The notes: generated by a model not told the origin, from the sequence alone. DNA of 64,000 bases from Oscillospiraceae bacterium (GCA_022650485.1 JALCPP010000003.1:231790-295789); one strand, 5' to 3'. Shown: positions 33,577-41,891, counted from the stretch's first letter. A program made the numbers and translations.

Positions 33577-34008
33577 ATGCCCACCATCAACTTGCGCAAG
33601 TATTACCCGTTTCTCAATGAAGACTGTTTTGTCGAGGTCAGCGACGAAATTTCCGGAGCCTTTCTTTTAGCTACTCGTCAGGAAAACAATTACCACCAGA
33701 GGACATATAGGCACAGAGCCTACTATTCTCTGGATTGCAACGACGGCATCGAAAACAGCATTCTTCACACGATGCCGTCGCCCGAAGAAATCCTCATGAA
33801 AAAAGTTTCGATGCAACAGCTTTACGAAGCGCTTGACTATCTGCCACCCATTCAGGCGCGGCGGGTGTATGCGCATTATATTCTCGGCATGAAGAAAGTG
33901 GATATTGCCCGCGCCGAGGGCGTAAACAGCAGCGGCGTCTGTGATTCCGTGAAGAAAGGCATGAAAAATCTAAGACGCTATTTTGAAAAGAAAAAATGGA
34001 TGGAGTGA
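33577..34008 (+). CDS. Sigma-70-like regulator (second, region 4 type)
   Basis: 143 residues. A Tyr/Asn-rich N-terminal part (RTYRHRAYYSLDCNDGIENSILH) precedes a region-4-like segment (YLPPIQARRVYAHYILGMKKVDIARAEGVNSSG in part, then VKKGMKNLRRYF). The DNA-binding domain resembles the previous protein's; the N-termini differ. It sits just upstream of the DUF3847 and relaxase genes and may control mobilization. Confidence 0.7.
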   Translation: MPTINLRKYYPFLNEDCFVEVSDEISGAFLLATRQENNYHQRTYRHRAYYSLDCNDGIENSILHTMPSPEEILMKKVSMQQLYEALDYLPPIQARRVYAHYILGMKKVDIARAEGVNSSGVCDSVKKGMKNLRRYFEKKKWME

Positions 34009-34016
34009 TTGATACT

Positions 34017-34229
34017 ATGGCAGCGTCACAGGGACCAGAGGCCGTGCGGGATAAAATTCACCAGCTTGAAAACCGGCAGAAAATTCTACTAAACCGGAAA
34101 GCCGACGCAGAGCAAAAAGCGCGGACGCACCGTCTCATTGAGCATGGAGCAATTCTGGAAAGCGTCTTTCCCGAAATCGTCCCCATGACAGGCGAACAGC
34201 TCAAGGCATTTCTGAAGCAAAGGCGCTGA
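34017..34229 (+). CDS. DUF3847-family small protein
   Basis: 70 residues, start ATG 34,017 behind GGAGTGAT. A long amphipathic helix (AVRDKIHQLENRQKILLNRKADAEQKARTHRL in part) is followed by a short C-terminal motif (MTGEQLKAFL). DUF3847 proteins precede MobQ relaxases and may act as relaxosome accessory factors. Confidence 0.7.
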   Translation: MAASQGPEAVRDKIHQLENRQKILLNRKADAEQKARTHRLIEHGAILESVFPEIVPMTGEQLKAFLKQRR

Positions 34230-34260
34230 GCTGCCGTCATATTCCCTTGGTGTAATTACC

Positions 34261-34288
34261 AAGGGCGCACTTATACACCCTTCGGGTG
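34261..34288 (-). other. oriT: oriT with RSF1010-type nic sequence
   Basis: On the minus strand the order is hairpin CACCCGAAGGGTG (34288-34276), then TAAGTGCG/CCCT (34273-34262), identical to the nic core known from RSF1010/R1162. The predicted nick is between 34,266 and 34,265 on the minus strand. It lies about 160 bases before a MobQ-type relaxase gene, the canonical arrangement. Confidence 0.82.
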
Positions 34289-34444
34289 CCGTGCGCTCTG
34301 CGAGGCCGTTGCGTCCTTCGGACGCGATGGGGAGCTGCGCTCCCCAAACCTTTTGCGCAACCTCATGCCGCATCGAATTCTCTGCGGAGAATACGACCCG
34401 GCGTGAGGTTTCGTTTATGCCCACCGTCGAAAGGATTTTTGCCT

Positions 34445-35878
34445 ATGGCCATCTACCATTGCAGTATCAAGATTATTAAACGCAGTCAGGGCCGGAGCGC
34501 CGTTGCCGCCGCCGCTTATCGCAGCGGGCAAAAGCTCACAAACGAGTGGGACGGCATTACGCACGACTATACAAAAAAGGGCGGCGTGGTGCATTCGGAA
34601 ATTCTTCTTCCAGCCCATGCCCCACCCGAATTTTCCGACCGTTCCACCCTCTGGAATAGCGTGGAGAAAATCGAGAAAAACCGCAATGCCCAACTCTCCC
34701 GCGAAATCGAAATTGCCCTGCCTGCGGAGCTTGACCGAAAAGATCAAATTACGCTTGTCCGCGCCTATGTCCGGGACACTTTTGTAGACTCCGGCATGTG
34801 CGCGGATTTTTCCATCCACGACAAAGGCGACGGAAACCCACATGTCCACATCATGCTCACTCTCCGTCCGCTAAAAGGAAACGGCGAGTGGGGCACGAAG
34901 TGCCGTAAGGAGTATGATCTTGATGGGCGCGGCCAGCGCATCCGGCTCCCTAACGGTGGTTTCAAAAGCCACAGGGTCAATACCACCGACTGGAACGATC
35001 CGGGCAAAGCCGAAGTGTGGCGGGCAGCTTGGGCCGATACCTGTAACCGAGCGATGGAACAGATCGGAAGGCCAGAGCGAATCGACCACCGCAGCTATAT
35101 CCGGCAGGGCGTACAGAAAATTCCAACCGTCCACATGGGCGTCGCGGCCACACAGATGGAGCACCGGGGTCTTACCACCGAAAAAGGTGCCGTCAATCGG
35201 GAGATTGCAGCGCAGAATCGGCTTCTAAAAGAAATCAAGGCCCGGATTACCCGTCTCTACAACTGGACGAAACAGCAGGCGGCACAGCCGGAACAAAAGC
35301 AAAGCATTTGGGAACAGCTTCAACAGGCGCAGGCCGCAGCACGGCCCACCACCCGGTTCGGCAAGGTCAATGCCCTCAAGGAGAGCGCCGCCTTATTCAG
35401 CTTTTTGCAGGAAAACGGCATTTCTTCCATGCAGGAGCTTCACACAAAAGTGGCCGCTATGCAGACGAAGTATTACGGCTTGCGTGGCGAGATTGCCGTT
35501 ACTGCCCGCCAGATCGACGGATTGGACAAACGGCTTTCCATGTGTAAGCAATATTCCGACAACAAAGCTTTTCACCAGCGGCTTGCCCTACTGAAACCAA
35601 GGACACAGGAAAAATTCCGGAACGCGCACAGTGTGGAACTTGCTCTGTATGACGCTTCTGTGCGGTATCTGGACGAATTGAAATCGTCCGGTGAGAAAAT
35701 CACCCCGAAGCATTGGCAGTCTGAAGTGGAACGCCTTACTGCCCAAAACAGCACCCTGTATCAACAGATGAAACACATGCGCACGGATATTCAGGTCGTA
35801 GAGAAAATCCGCAAGACCGCCGACGAGCTTGCCCGGTCGGAGAAGTCCCGAAATTATACGAAGGAGCCGGAACGATAA
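34445..35878 (+). CDS. mobA: MobA/MobL-type relaxase (MobQ family)
   Basis: A 477-residue protein whose N-terminus reads MAIYHCSIKIIKRSQGRS and then AVAAAAYRSG, with Tyr25 at the position of the R1162 MobA nucleophile. Metal ligands are His125 (IHDKG) and His133/His135 (NPHVHIM). A long coiled-coil C-terminus (about 290-470) has no primase domain, unlike RSF1010 MobA. I chose ATG 34,445 behind AAAGGAT; the open frame upstream passes through oriT. It nicks oriT for transfer by a helper conjugation system. Confidence 0.92.
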   Translation: MAIYHCSIKIIKRSQGRSAVAAAAYRSGQKLTNEWDGITHDYTKKGGVVHSEILLPAHAPPEFSDRSTLWNSVEKIEKNRNAQLSREIEIALPAELDRKDQITLVRAYVRDTFVDSGMCADFSIHDKGDGNPHVHIMLTLRPLKGNGEWGTKCRKEYDLDGRGQRIRLPNGGFKSHRVNTTDWNDPGKAEVWRAAWADTCNRAMEQIGRPERIDHRSYIRQGVQKIPTVHMGVAATQMEHRGLTTEKGAVNREIAAQNRLLKEIKARITRLYNWTKQQAAQPEQKQSIWEQLQQAQAAARPTTRFGKVNALKESAALFSFLQENGISSMQELHTKVAAMQTKYYGLRGEIAVTARQIDGLDKRLSMCKQYSDNKAFHQRLALLKPRTQEKFRNAHSVELALYDASVRYLDELKSSGEKITPKHWQSEVERLTAQNSTLYQQMKHMRTDIQVVEKIRKTADELARSEKSRNYTKEPER

Positions 35879-35881
35879 AAA

Positions 35882-35907
35882 CGCCGTACAGGTTTCCCCA
35901 TACGGCG
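35882..35907. terminator. Hairpin between convergent relaxase and toxin genes
   Basis: CGCCGTA...TACGGCG (7-bp stem, 12-base loop). The minus-strand flank is TTTTT and the plus-strand flank ends TTATTTT, so it can serve both converging transcripts. Confidence 0.65.
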
Positions 35908-35912
35908 CTCCG

Positions 35913-36203
35913 TTATTTTCCGAATAAGTCGCTGTGCGTTCCGGTGCGGGCCAAAGTCAGTACCAGTACATCGTTTTCAATGCGGTAGATCAGCAGCCAA
36001 TCCGGGAGAATATGGCATTCCCGGTGCCCGGCCCAATCGCTGGACAGCGCATGGTCTTTGTTTTTCTCCGGCAGCGGCGTACCTGTCGCCAGCAATGAAA
36101 CAACCGTTTCCAGCAATTCGATTTTCAGGCCGCGCTTCATTGCCAGCTTGTAATCCTTTCGGAACTGCGTGGTGACCTTGACCGTGTACTTTATCTTTCT
36201 CAT
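35913..36203 (-). CDS. YafQ/RelE-superfamily toxin
   Basis: A 96-residue mRNA-interferase-like protein: KVTTQFRKDYKLAMKRG at the start and WAGHRECHILPDWLLIYRI, with the conserved His/Asp/Arg positions of the YafQ branch, then LVLTLARTGTHSDLF. It overlaps the antitoxin stop by 4 bases, which is normal for these pairs. It cleaves mRNA on the ribosome when free of antitoxin (family knowledge). Confidence 0.88.
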   Translation of the reverse strand: MRKIKYTVKVTTQFRKDYKLAMKRGLKIELLETVVSLLATGTPLPEKNKDHALSSDWAGHRECHILPDWLLIYRIENDVLVLTLARTGTHSDLFGK

Positions 36204-36478
36204 TTCTTCAGGTCTGCAAACAACTCGTCCAAGTCAGTGTAACCCTTCACAGACGGGTCCTTTGCAATCCTTTCCGCTTCCAGCATGGCGGCCATCGTTT
36301 CCTTGTTGGGCTGATCCAATTTGATATCAAAGGGGATGCCGCCCTCCCGGAGCGATTGGCGAACAAAGATATTGAAAGCCGTGGTCAGATTCATGCCAAG
36401 CTCGCCGAACAGAACATCGGCCTGCGCTTTCAAATCCGAATCCATGCGGATGCTGATATTCGTTGTATTTCCAGCCAT
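36200..36478 (-). CDS. RelB/DinJ-family antitoxin
   Basis: A 92-residue ribbon-helix-helix protein (NISIRMDSDLKAQADVLFGELGMNLTTAFNIF in part) with a C-terminal toxin-binding tail. I chose ATG at 36,478 (minus strand) behind AAGGAG; the longer frame adds 27 unlikely residues. It neutralises the toxin and likely autoregulates. It probably stabilises the outer element. Confidence 0.88.
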   Translation of the reverse strand: MAGNTTNISIRMDSDLKAQADVLFGELGMNLTTAFNIFVRQSLREGGIPFDIKLDQPNKETMAAMLEAERIAKDPSVKGYTDLDELFADLKK

Positions 36479-36587
36479 ATCATCAACTCCTTCTTTCTGG
36501 TATTTATAGTATATGCTATTTGCACGATAAATACAATACAAGGCACGAAAAAGAATCAATATATTTGACTTTCAAGAAGGTTGTTTT

Positions 36588-36722
36588 ATGAAAGAGTTTG
36601 TTTTGACCGTCACTATCACGATTCATATTCTTATCCAGCCGCCCTTACCGCCAGCGCTCGGAGCAGTTATGAAACCGGAAGAAAGGGAACAATCCGCCGA
36701 TGAAAACGACAGAGCCGTGTGA
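36588..36722 (+). CDS. Possible small protein (44 residues)
   Basis: ATG 36,588 follows AAGAAGG. The peptide begins hydrophobic (FVLTVTITIHILIQPPLPP) and ends acidic (KPEEREQSADEND). It overlaps the next gene by 23 bases in another frame. Homologues are unknown to me; it could be a leader peptide or not translated. Confidence 0.35.
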   Translation: MKEFVLTVTITIHILIQPPLPPALGAVMKPEEREQSADENDRAV

Positions 36723-37098
36723 ACCTGGTCCTACCATTAACTACCACCAGTACCGCCAAATGCGTCAGCTAGTGCATGAGTGCTGCAACTACGATGACGG
36801 CAACTGCATCGCTCTGGATGAAGGAGAGGAATGCGTTTGCGTTCAAAGTATTTCCTATTCTCTGTTATGTCGGTGGTTCCGAACTGCCGTCCTCCCGTTG
36901 GACAAGGAGCTGGAAACCGCCCTATTTCACCGACAGGATGGAAAGCGATGTGTCATATGCGGGGCACTGTTCCTTCCCGGCTCCAACCGGGCGAAATACT
37001 GCCCGGACTGCGCCGGACGGGAGCGCCTCCACAAGGAGGCCGCAAGGCAGCGGAAACGATACGCAATTTCTACGCATTTAGAGCAGGAAAAAGTCTGA
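36700..37098 (+). CDS. Cysteine-rich VLP-domain protein
   Basis: A 132-residue protein with the Cys_rich_VLP pattern: YRQMRQLVHECCNYDDGNCIALDEGEECVCVQSIS (described in part), SLLCRWFRTAVLPLDKELE, CVICGALFLPGSNRAKYCPDC. It probably binds zinc through the CVIC/CPDC pairs. It is a common companion of TnpW/TnpV on Tn1549-type elements, with unknown role. The ribosome site is GGAAGAAAGG. Confidence 0.85.
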   Translation: MKTTEPCEPGPTINYHQYRQMRQLVHECCNYDDGNCIALDEGEECVCVQSISYSLLCRWFRTAVLPLDKELETALFHRQDGKRCVICGALFLPGSNRAKYCPDCAGRERLHKEAARQRKRYAISTHLEQEKV

Positions 37099-37217
37099 TA
37101 AATCAAGGCTTTCCGGGTGCATGTCAACAGGGGGCCTGTGTGTTTGTATTCCAAGGTCCGGGAAGTGGCTCCCAACAGTCGATAAATTCCCATTCGATGA
37201 TTGTGAAAGGAGCGCCT

Positions 37218-37421
37218 ATGAATAACGAAAAATCCGTCAACAGCACCACCATGTCCGACAGTGTTGTACCCCTTATTGCACAGGAGAACGAATGCCCCGC
37301 GCTTGTGAAGAAAATCGGTAAAACCACCTACAGAGTGACGATCCATTTCAGTACCACCAGCCGGGAAACCATGAGCGACAAAATCAAGCGGATGCTCCGT
37401 AACGAGATCAGCCAGATGTAA
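37218..37421 (+). CDS. tnpW: Transposon-encoded protein TnpW
   Basis: A 67-residue protein with start ATG 37,218 behind AAAGGAG. The C-terminal half matches TnpW: KKIGKTTYRVTIHFS, TSRETMSDKIKRMLRNE. Small, basic and of unknown function, it is a marker of Tn1549-type mobile elements. The longer frame from 36,831 is the shadow of the previous gene. Confidence 0.82.
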   Translation: MNNEKSVNSTTMSDSVVPLIAQENECPALVKKIGKTTYRVTIHFSTTSRETMSDKIKRMLRNEISQM

Positions 37422-37647
37422 TGTTTAATTTTTAATATAAGCAACCTGATTCTGAACGAAGAGCCAGATAAGTACTTGAGTGTCGTTCACGGAATGCAGA
37501 CAGTTTTAAAGTTGAGCTTAAATAACGCTTAACAACGTTGTCTGCGGGAGCAACCCTGTGAGTGGCAGTTTCTTATAAAATAAAAACTTATATTTAGGTG
37601 TGCTAAATTCGAAGGGAACTAAATATCGTAAAAAGCCCCCTATTATA

Positions 37648-37674
37648 TTGACATTAAGACCAATATGGTATAAT
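37648..37674 (+). promoter_or_regulatory. Promoter of the restriction cassette
   Basis: TTGACA (37648-37653) and TATAAT (37669-37674) are both perfect but only 15 bases apart, shorter than the usual 17, which may keep basal activity low. TAATAT two bases later gives a 17-base alternative. Start codon is 33 bases downstream. The rest of the 285-base gap 37,422-37,706 shows no gene. Confidence 0.65.
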
Positions 37675-37706
37675 ATTTAGACCGTAACAAGTGGGAGGAT
37701 TGCGCT

Positions 37707-37976
37707 ATGTCGGACTTCTTTATGAATGATAAGTACAGAGTACTGGAATGTATGGCAAAACGACAAATTTCAGTAAGCAATGAGCTGATTATAAAGTTGT
37801 CGCAACAAGAAATTGCTGATATTTTAAACTTTACCAAGACAAAAGTAAATACCATTATTGGAGAACTTAAGCAAAATGGATATATTGCTCAGCGTAGCTC
37901 TCGTGGGAAATACGTTTTGACTGAAAAAGCGAAAGCAGAGCTGACAAAAATCAATAGTAAAGAGGCGGCACAATGA
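37707..37976 (+). CDS. Winged-helix regulator of the restriction cassette
   Basis: An 89-residue protein with a winged helix (IIKLSQQEIADILNFTKTKVNTIIGELKQNGYI in part, wing SSRGKYVLT). It starts behind GGGAGG. Its stop overlaps the nuclease-methylase gene as ATGA. Position and size suggest a controller protein that delays or limits restriction expression; no classical C-protein Xre fold is seen. Confidence 0.7.
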   Translation: MSDFFMNDKYRVLECMAKRQISVSNELIIKLSQQEIADILNFTKTKVNTIIGELKQNGYIAQRSSRGKYVLTEKAKAELTKINSKEAAQ

Positions 37977-40936
37977 ACACAAATACTATGCCATTAGAAG
38001 CAGAGACCCGAGTACTTATTGATAACAATCTTACTAATTTGGGCTGGCAACTAACAGGCAGAGATAAGAATGTCTTCTTTGAGCAGCCGAGAACAGAGGC
38101 TGAGCGCAGGAAACTTGGTGGCAAGCGTCCTGACTATGTTTTATATTCTAAAGGGAGCGATAAACCTCTTATTGTTATTGAAGCAAAGAAGAAAGGGGTT
38201 CGCATTGATACTGCACTTGAGCAAGGAATCAACTATGCAAGAGCTATTGAAGCCCCATTGGTATTTGCAACTGATGGCGTTTTCTGCAAAACGTTTCATA
38301 CTGTTGCCAACCGTCCTCCTGTCTTAAATGGTGAGGAAATTGATGAATTTATTCGTGAAGCTCTTGCTTTACGTTATTTAACATCTTTTGAAGTCAATAC
38401 GGTCAGCCCAAAAGTACAATATGACCGGAAAGAGCTTATCAGAATTTTCGATGAAGCTAATAATATGTTGCGCGGTGATGGCTTACGTGCAGGTATTGAA
38501 CGTTTTGGTGAGTTTGCAAACATCCTTTTTTTGAAACTCGTCAGCGAAAATGAACAAATCAAGCAGGAAAGTGGTATATCTTCTAAATTCGACATAGCAT
38601 CATGCAGTTGGGATAGTATTAAAAATATTGCCCCTTCTGCACGTATCGAATACATTAATAATACAGTTTATAAGCGCCTTAACGATCTTTATAAAACTGA
38701 AATATTTACATCACTTACCATTCGCGACGAAACAATTCTAAAGGAAATTATGGATAAACTTGACCCGCTTATGCTCACGGACGTAGATAGTGATGTAAAA
38801 GGTGATGCTTTTGAGTATTTTCTGAAAGCATCCACGTCAACGAAGAATGACCTTGGTGAGTACTTCACACCTCGCCATATTGTTAAGACAATGGTACGCC
38901 TTGTGAACCCGCAAATTGGCGAGAAAATTTATGACCCATTTTGCGGGACAGGTGGTTTTTTGATAGAAACTTTTAGGCATATTGAAAGGAATATGGTCAG
39001 CGGTAATCCAGAGCTGCAAAGGATGCTTAGAGAAGAAACTATTTATGGAAATGAGATAACTAATACTGCTCGCATAACAAAAATGAATATGATTTTAGCT
39101 GGTGATGGACATAGTAATATTCATATGAGAGACAGCTTGGCAAATCCTGTATATATTGATAAGATTATTAGAGATGGCAAAGGAAAGATTTGCAGAGATG
39201 GCCATGACAAAATAAAATTGTCAGATGATAATTATGATGGCTACGATGTGGTCATAACAAACATGCCGTACTCGCAGAAAACCAAATATGGGAATTTATA
39301 TGATATTCCAAGCACAAATGGTGACAGCATATGCGTGCAACATTGTATTAGGGCTATTAATAGTCTTTCTGAAAATGGGAGAATGGCACTTGTTGTGCCA
39401 GAAGGCTTTCTATTTCGAAAGGATTTAGCAAAAACTCGTGAGTATCTTTTAGAGCGCTGTCAGCTACAGAGTATAATTTCTTTGCCGCAGGGAGTTTTTT
39501 TGCCATACACAGGGGTAAAGACTGACATTATCTATGCCACAAAAGTCAACAAGAAGGTAAAGGTATCCGATAAGAAAAAAGATTACTGGTATTTCAATGT
39601 AAAAAGTGATGGCTATTCACTTGATAATCACCGTCGTAAGCTTGACATACCTAGTGATTTGTCAAAATATGAGGAATACCGCAAATTGGATAAAGACCAA
39701 ACTGTTGATATGATGAAGGTGGGGTTTGAGATAATCCCGCTTGATAAAGTTCGTAACAATTCGTTTATCCTCGTTGGCAGTAGATATAGAACTTCCAAAA
39801 TGGAGACTACAGCATACCCAATGGTTAGCTTGGGAGATGAACATTATTTTTCTATTTGCTCAGGTGGAACCCCGAGCAGTACAAACCCTGAGTATTGGAA
39901 CGGCAATATTCACTGGATCACGCTTGCTGACCTTCCTGCTGGAGACTTTGTAACTGACATTGAGAAAACAGAACGTACCATATCCGAAGAAGGGCTTAAT
40001 AATTCAAATGCGAAATTGCTCCCCGTAAATTCTGTTGTAGTATCAACTCGTGCTACAATTGGCAGAATTGGCATTGCAAGAACAGAATTGGCAACAAATC
40101 AGGGTTTCAAAAACATAATAATTAAAAATCAATCTGTAATTCTTCCAGAATATTTAGCCTTCATCCTTACTGCAAAGAGAGATGAAATGATTAATCTTGC
40201 AAGTGGGGCAACATTCAAAGAAATATCCAAAGAAAACTTCTGTTCAATTCAGATTCCATTGCCACCTCTTGAAAACCAAGAGAAGCTTGTGGTTGAACTA
40301 GAAAACTATGAAAAAATAATACAGCATGCACAAGGCCTTATCTTGACCTACATTCCTTCAATCCATATCAGTGAAAGATGGAATACTGCAAAGATAAGGG
40401 ATTTATTTGTGTCAAGTTCGGAGATTGTTGATCCCCAGCAACAGTCTGGCATCGTTAATTACATTGGATTAGAAAATATAGAATCGGAAACTGGAAAAAT
40501 AGTTGGGAATATCGAAAGTGATATACAGGCAATAAAAAGCACAAAGCGAGTCTTTAGAAATGGAGACGTGCTTTTTGGCAAGTTGCGCCCTGCCCTCAAC
40601 AAGGTCGCTTTTGTACCCTATGATGGTATTTGTTCAACTGATATCATTGTTTTACACCCAATATCAGCCGAGGTAATGTCTGAATTTTATAGTATAATTA
40701 TGCGAAATAATGACTTCAAGACATTAGTCCTTAACGGTGTAAGTGGCGGACAGCTTCCCAGAGTGGACGTTAATTATCTCTTAGACTTGCCAATACCAGA
40801 GGTCCCAATTAAGGAACAGCAGACTATAGTTACACAGATTAGAGAGGAACAGAATCTTATTAAACCGTCAGAGCGAATTATTTCAATCTTTGTAGAAAAA
40901 ATCAAGCATAGAATTGAAGTGGAATGGGGCAAATGA
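37973..40936 (+). CDS. Single-chain restriction-modification protein: nuclease, N6-adenine methylase and specificity domains
   Basis: A 987-residue fusion. Residues about 1-145 form a HsdR_N-like PD-(D/E)xK nuclease (Asp54, Glu70-Ala-Lys72 in VIEAKKK). Residues 150-590 form an HsdM-like methyltransferase with motif I DPFCGTGGF (321-329) and motif IV NMPY (430-433) in place of NPPY/F. Residues about 600-985 form an HsdS-like region with two target-recognition domains (AYPMVSLGD...GGTPSS and WNTAKIRDLF). No helicase/translocase domain is present, so it is not classical type I. The layout resembles type IIB/IIG enzymes such as the AloI group (family knowledge). It would methylate host DNA and cut unmodified DNA. 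Confidence 0.82.
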   Translation: MNTNTMPLEAETRVLIDNNLTNLGWQLTGRDKNVFFEQPRTEAERRKLGGKRPDYVLYSKGSDKPLIVIEAKKKGVRIDTALEQGINYARAIEAPLVFATDGVFCKTFHTVANRPPVLNGEEIDEFIREALALRYLTSFEVNTVSPKVQYDRKELIRIFDEANNMLRGDGLRAGIERFGEFANILFLKLVSENEQIKQESGISSKFDIASCSWDSIKNIAPSARIEYINNTVYKRLNDLYKTEIFTSLTIRDETILKEIMDKLDPLMLTDVDSDVKGDAFEYFLKASTSTKNDLGEYFTPRHIVKTMVRLVNPQIGEKIYDPFCGTGGFLIETFRHIERNMVSGNPELQRMLREETIYGNEITNTARITKMNMILAGDGHSNIHMRDSLANPVYIDKIIRDGKGKICRDGHDKIKLSDDNYDGYDVVITNMPYSQKTKYGNLYDIPSTNGDSICVQHCIRAINSLSENGRMALVVPEGFLFRKDLAKTREYLLERCQLQSIISLPQGVFLPYTGVKTDIIYATKVNKKVKVSDKKKDYWYFNVKSDGYSLDNHRRKLDIPSDLSKYEEYRKLDKDQTVDMMKVGFEIIPLDKVRNNSFILVGSRYRTSKMETTAYPMVSLGDEHYFSICSGGTPSSTNPEYWNGNIHWITLADLPAGDFVTDIEKTERTISEEGLNNSNAKLLPVNSVVVSTRATIGRIGIARTELATNQGFKNIIIKNQSVILPEYLAFILTAKRDEMINLASGATFKEISKENFCSIQIPLPPLENQEKLVVELENYEKIIQHAQGLILTYIPSIHISERWNTAKIRDLFVSSSEIVDPQQQSGIVNYIGLENIESETGKIVGNIESDIQAIKSTKRVFRNGDVLFGKLRPALNKVAFVPYDGICSTDIIVLHPISAEVMSEFYSIIMRNNDFKTLVLNGVSGGQLPRVDVNYLLDLPIPEVPIKEQQTIVTQIREEQNLIKPSERIISIFVEKIKHRIEVEWGK

Positions 40937-40937
40937 T

Positions 40938-41726
40938 ATGTCAGAGATTCCTGATTATTCAGAGATACCATATCTCCAAGAAATTTTACGTTATTTGCCA
41001 ATTGATCCGATTGATGAGGAAGATGTAATCAATTATATTCAAAATATTACAAATCTCATTGCCGTTAACTACAAGTATGGGCAGTATCAATTTGCATACT
41101 TTGGAATTCATCTTCTATTAATGACATATACATATTGCACAGCATGGAAGATAAGTCAAATAGAACCTGATAGATATAAAGACGCTATTGTATTTGCACG
41201 GTCATATGCTGGTAGAGAAAATGATTTGAAAATTGAAGATGCTGAATCAATTTTCTCATACAGTTTAATTCCCGAAAAAGACATTGCAAAGATTTTCAGA
41301 ATTATCGGGTTGGACAAGTCACAAGTTAAAAGAATAAAAGATTTGGTATGCGATCGTGATTATATGGTTCACGCAACAGGCCAATTTGAAATAGTAACAG
41401 AAGAAATTTTCGACGCAAAAGTAAAGAATGTGCTTTTAGCATTTAGCGGAATACACAAGTGTATGCAGGCGCAAATCCGTAAATGGTATTCTGAAATATT
41501 GTTGAGTTTTTGTGCTGGCAAATATGACGCCTATGATGATCCCAAAGATTTCATCGTTGAGCAAATGATTCAAAATTTTAAGCTTTCAGTAAATGAATTA
41601 CTTGTATGCAATGAAATGAGTGTAAACACATTGATTACACAGCATCGAGAATATCAAGAGAAGTTGAAAAATTTTAAGAAATCGATGGCATTATATTGTG
41701 AAGATATGGACTATTTGTCAGAGTGA
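40938..41726 (+). CDS. Helical protein of unknown function with HEPN-like Rx4H motif
   Basis: A 262-residue protein predicted almost wholly helical. RDYMVH in CDRDYMVHATG is an R-x4-H motif, the signature of HEPN ribonucleases and HEPN-type accessory domains, located before a long helix as in that fold. I chose ATG 40,938, one base after the methylase stop; upstream TTG 40,914 is in frame but unsupported. Tight coupling to the restriction protein suggests a joint defence function, such as a back-up RNase or an inhibitor. The HEPN assignment rests on one short motif and helicity. Confidence 0.5.
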   Translation: MSEIPDYSEIPYLQEILRYLPIDPIDEEDVINYIQNITNLIAVNYKYGQYQFAYFGIHLLLMTYTYCTAWKISQIEPDRYKDAIVFARSYAGRENDLKIEDAESIFSYSLIPEKDIAKIFRIIGLDKSQVKRIKDLVCDRDYMVHATGQFEIVTEEIFDAKVKNVLLAFSGIHKCMQAQIRKWYSEILLSFCAGKYDAYDDPKDFIVEQMIQNFKLSVNELLVCNEMSVNTLITQHREYQEKLKNFKKSMALYCEDMDYLSE

Positions 41727-41812
41727 AATTAACAAGTTTTGCAGTAATATTGCTGTTGAATTTTTTCCATCTGCCCGTTTATGATGACAACAGGAATATT
41801 AAAATAATTAAG

Positions 41813-41860
41813 GCTCTGTAACGGAAATGCTTTTACCGTTGCAGAGCTTTTTGATTTTTT
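41813..41860 (+). terminator. Terminator of the restriction cassette at the outer element's right end
   Basis: GCTCTGTAACGG pairs with CCGTTGCAGAGC (one G-U pair), followed by TTTTTGATTTTTT. It lies about 30 bases inside the element boundary. The 205-base stretch 41,727-41,931 otherwise contains only the junction. Confidence 0.82.
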
Positions 41861-41889
41861 GATGAAAAAGTCCTTGACAATTTGTCTCT

Positions 41890-41891
41890 GG
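41890..41891. other. Right junction (attR core GG) of the outer element
   Basis: Element end TTGTCTCT then GG, then CAAAACAGCAAAATCC resumes virD4 at codons K-T-A-K-S. It pairs with 18,424-18,425. Confidence 0.8.

Larger units (their letters stand above)
18426..41891 (+). mobile_element. Outer mobilizable element (23.47 kb) inserted in virD4
   Basis: The boundaries follow from the in-frame repair of virD4. Contents are a serine recombinase gene (split), a CprABC-RK-like operon, a GntR regulator, two sigma-like proteins, a DUF3847 protein, oriT plus a MobQ relaxase, a YafQ/DinJ-type pair, a Cys-rich VLP protein, TnpW and a restriction cassette. It has a relaxase but no type IV secretion genes, so it is an integrative mobilizable element that would borrow a helper's pore. 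Subtracting the inner 7.4-kb element leaves about 16.06 kb. Confidence 0.88.

Noticed and set aside
37973..40936. Classical type I restriction system
   Set aside because: There is no DEAD-box translocase (HsdR motor) and R, M and S parts are on one chain, so a type IIB/IIG-like reading fits better.
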